Shown: piece after piece, positions 5,717 through 7,292 of the stretch
Layout: each line of letters starts with the position of its first letter
Numbering within the stretch: the first letter of the stretch is position 1
Source of the DNA: Caulobacteraceae bacterium UBA6225
GTDB taxonomy: Bacteria; Pseudomonadota; Alphaproteobacteria; Caulobacterales; Caulobacteraceae
Reading direction: 5' to 3'
Assembly (NCBI GenBank): GCA_002441055.1
Contig: DJWR01000166.1
Location: 1 to 7,292, forward strand
DNA length: 7,292 bases
Notes under the pieces: model-generated
Told to the model about the DNA's origin: nothing
Database searches by the model: none
What the model saw: the letters and a program-made list of their open reading frames with translations, nothing else
Translations under genes and position numbers: made by a program

Positions 5717-6729
5717 GTCCGCGCGCCTGCATCTTCGGCTGCGCGGGTCTGGAGCTGACCCGCGAGGAGGCGGCCTTCTTCGCCGACGTGAAGCCGTGGG
5801 GCTTCATCCTCTTCAAGCGCAATGTGGAGAGCCCCGATCAGGTCAGGCGCCTAGTGGACGCCCTGCGCGCCACGGTGGGCCGCGACGACGCTCCTGTGCT
5901 GATCGACCAGGAGGGCGGCCGGGTGCAGCGCCTGGGGCCGCCCCACTGGCCGGTCTATCCGCCGGGCCGCGCCTATGGACAGCTGCCGGGCAATGACCCG
6001 CTCTTGCGCCGGGAGATCACCCGTCTGGGCGCCCGACTGATGGCCTATGATCTGGCTGAGCTCGGCATCAACGCCGACTGCGTCCCGGTGCTGGATGTGC
6101 CGCAGGCCGGCGCCCACGACGTCATCGGCGACCGCGCCTATGGAGACACGGCCGAGGAAGTCGCCCTGCTGGGTCGGGCCGCGGCGGAGGGGCTGATCGC
6201 CGGCGGGGTCCTGCCGATCATCAAGCACATTCCCGGCCATGGCCGCTCCATGGCCGACAGCCATCTGGACCTGCCGGTGGTGGATGCGTCCCTTGAGGAC
6301 CTGGACGCCGTGGATTTCGCGCCGTTCCGCGTGCTGTCGGACATGCCCATGGCGATGACCGCCCACGTGGTCTACTCGGCCATCGATGCGAAGCGCCCGG
6401 CCACCACGTCGCGCAAGGCCATCAAGCACGTCATCCGCGACTCCATCGGCTTCCAGGGTCTGCTGATGAGCGATGACCTGTCGATGAAGGCCCTGTCCGG
6501 CGACTTCAAGGCTCGCACCAAGGATTCCCTGGCCGCCGGCTGCGACGTAGTCCTCCACTGCAATGGCGACATGGCTGAGATGGCCCCCATCGCCGAAGCC
6601 TGTGGCAAGCTGTCGGGCAAGGCCAAGCGGCGCGCCGAGGCCGCGCTCGCCCGACTGGCCAAGCGGCCCGAGCCTCTCGATCTCGCCGAGGCCCGCGCCC
6701 GGTTCAAATCGGCCTTCGACGGCGGCTGA
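5713..6729 (+). CDS. nagZ: Beta-N-acetylhexosaminidase (glycoside hydrolase family 3, NagZ)
   Basis: NagZ is a cytoplasmic enzyme of peptidoglycan recycling that removes GlcNAc from GlcNAc-1,6-anhydroMurNAc (peptides). The protein has 338 residues, normal for the family. Motifs in order are GFILFKRN (30-37), VLIDQEGGRVQRL (62-74), the KHIPGHGR block (171-178) followed by DSH at 182-184 (the His/Asp general acid/base dyad on a mobile loop), TAHVVY (216-221), and LLMSDDLSMKAL (250-261), which carries the catalytic Asp nucleophile (254 or 255). The start chosen is GTG at 5713, overlapping the ftsN stop as GTGA, because the protein then begins SPRACIFGCAGLELTREE like its relatives. A TTG at 5671 would add 14 residues from inside the SPOR coding region without conserved sequence. 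No clear ribosome site is seen, so translation is probably coupled to ftsN. The stop overlaps the scpA start as TGATG. Confidence 0.95.
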   Translation: MSPRACIFGCAGLELTREEAAFFADVKPWGFILFKRNVESPDQVRRLVDALRATVGRDDAPVLIDQEGGRVQRLGPPHWPVYPPGRAYGQLPGNDPLLRREITRLGARLMAYDLAELGINADCVPVLDVPQAGAHDVIGDRAYGDTAEEVALLGRAAAEGLIAGGVLPIIKHIPGHGRSMADSHLDLPVVDASLEDLDAVDFAPFRVLSDMPMAMTAHVVYSAIDAKRPATTSRKAIKHVIRDSIGFQGLLMSDDLSMKALSGDFKARTKDSLAAGCDVVLHCNGDMAEMAPIAEACGKLSGKAKRRAEAALARLAKRPEPLDLAEARARFKSAFDGG

Positions 6730-7292
6730 TGAGCGGGCAAGGCTTCCAGCCCAATCTCGACTTCGAGGCCGCAGCCACGGCGGCCGAGGATGGCGAGGCC
6801 CTGATCATCGATGTGGACGGCTATGAAGGACCGCTGCACGTCCTCCTGGCGCTGGCCCGCACCCAGAAGGTCGACCTGCTCAAGCTCTCAGTTCTGAAGC
6901 TCGCCGAACAGTACTTGGCCTTTGTCCATCAGGCGCGCCGGCTGCGCTTCTCCCTGGCGGCGGACTATCTGGTCATGGCCGCATGGCTGACCTACCTGAA
7001 GTCTCGCCTTCTGCTGCCCAAGCCCGAACGACCCCAGGCCGAGGAGCCGCCGGCCGAGGAGATGGCCGCCCAGCTTGCCTATCGCCTCGCCAAGCTGGAC
7101 GCCATGCGGCAGGCCGCTGAAGCTCTTAAGGACCGACCGCAGCTCGGCCGAGAGGTCTTCACCCGGGGCGACCCAGAGGCCATCCGCATCATTCCGTCGA
7201 CGCGCATTGAAGGCGATCTCTACAGCCTGATGGACGCCTATCTTGACCAGCGGCGGCGGGACGAGAGCCGTCGCTACGCGCCACGTCCCCCC
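6729..7292 (+). CDS. scpA: Segregation and condensation protein A (3'-truncated by window edge)
   Basis: ScpA is the kleisin subunit that bridges the heads of the SMC dimer and recruits ScpB, forming the bacterial condensin for chromosome compaction and segregation. The visible 188 residues start MSGQGFQPNLDFE, then a short acidic leader, then the diagnostic block IIDVDGYEGPLHVLLALART (26-45), KVDLLKLSVLKLAEQYLAFV (47-66) and LAADYLVMAAWLTYLKSRLLLPKP (77-99), the N-terminal domain that contacts the SMC coiled-coil neck. EEPPAEEMAAQLAYRLAKL (105-123) starts the central linker region that binds ScpB. The C-terminal winged-helix domain, some 70-90 residues, lies beyond the window. The ATG at 6729 overlaps the nagZ stop by one base (TGATG), showing translational coupling. 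By comparison with relatives, scpB and then tat genes are expected next, outside this window. Confidence 0.94.
   Translation, partial: MSGQGFQPNLDFEAAATAAEDGEALIIDVDGYEGPLHVLLALARTQKVDLLKLSVLKLAEQYLAFVHQARRLRFSLAADYLVMAAWLTYLKSRLLLPKPERPQAEEPPAEEMAAQLAYRLAKLDAMRQAAEALKDRPQLGREVFTRGDPEAIRIIPSTRIEGDLYSLMDAYLDQRRRDESRRYAPRPP

Noticed and set aside
5851..6558. A 235-codon open frame opposite nagZ
   Set aside because: It is the antisense shadow of a gene with all its catalytic motifs present.
1..7292. An undescribed defence, mobile or biosynthetic system
   Set aside because: Both strands are filled by housekeeping genes in a conserved order; there is no integrase, transposase, repeat array, toxin-antitoxin pair or compositional break.

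Overview
The window looks like ordinary chromosome from a GC-rich alphaproteobacterium, most likely Caulobacterales (Caulobacter/Phenylobacterium-like). The basis is the high GC content, the order xth-erpA-dgt followed by SPOR protein-nagZ-scpA (a familiar alphaproteobacterial neighbourhood), and the close match of each protein to the alphaproteobacterial form of its family. Assignment below order is a guess from memory.

Layout. (1) 1-452, plus strand: the 3' two-thirds of an Asp/Glu racemase-family gene, cut by the window edge. (2) 453-3596, minus strand: five genes in one direction. In transcription order these are erpA (A-type Fe-S carrier), xth (exonuclease III), a conserved-looking hypothetical membrane protein, an NnrU-family integral membrane protein, and a small secreted protein with one EF-hand. 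Gaps are 80, 42, 66 and 61 bp, so they could be read together, although the NnrU gene may have its own promoter. The stop codons of the racemase and EF-hand genes abut with no base between them. (3) 3597-3667: a short divergent promoter region. (4) 3668-7292, plus strand: dgt (dGTPase), then a 105-bp gap, then a tightly coupled block of an FtsN-like SPOR division protein, nagZ (peptidoglycan recycling) and scpA (condensin kleisin, cut by the right edge). ftsN/nagZ overlap as GTGA and nagZ/scpA as TGATG.

Functionally the right half joins nucleotide-pool control (dgt), septation (ftsN), murein turnover (nagZ) and chromosome organisation (scpA). The left half carries Fe-S delivery, base-excision repair and envelope proteins without a clear shared pathway. 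Points worth a second look are the absence of argS from its usual place between dgt and the SPOR gene, two GANTC (CcrM-type) sites 4 bp apart in front of ftsN, an operator-like dyad over a TTGACG box upstream of the NnrU gene, and the two poorly understood envelope proteins. I see no mobile element, CRISPR array, RNA gene, phage gene or defence system, and nothing I would call a new biological system. No intergenic stretch exceeds about 105 bp.
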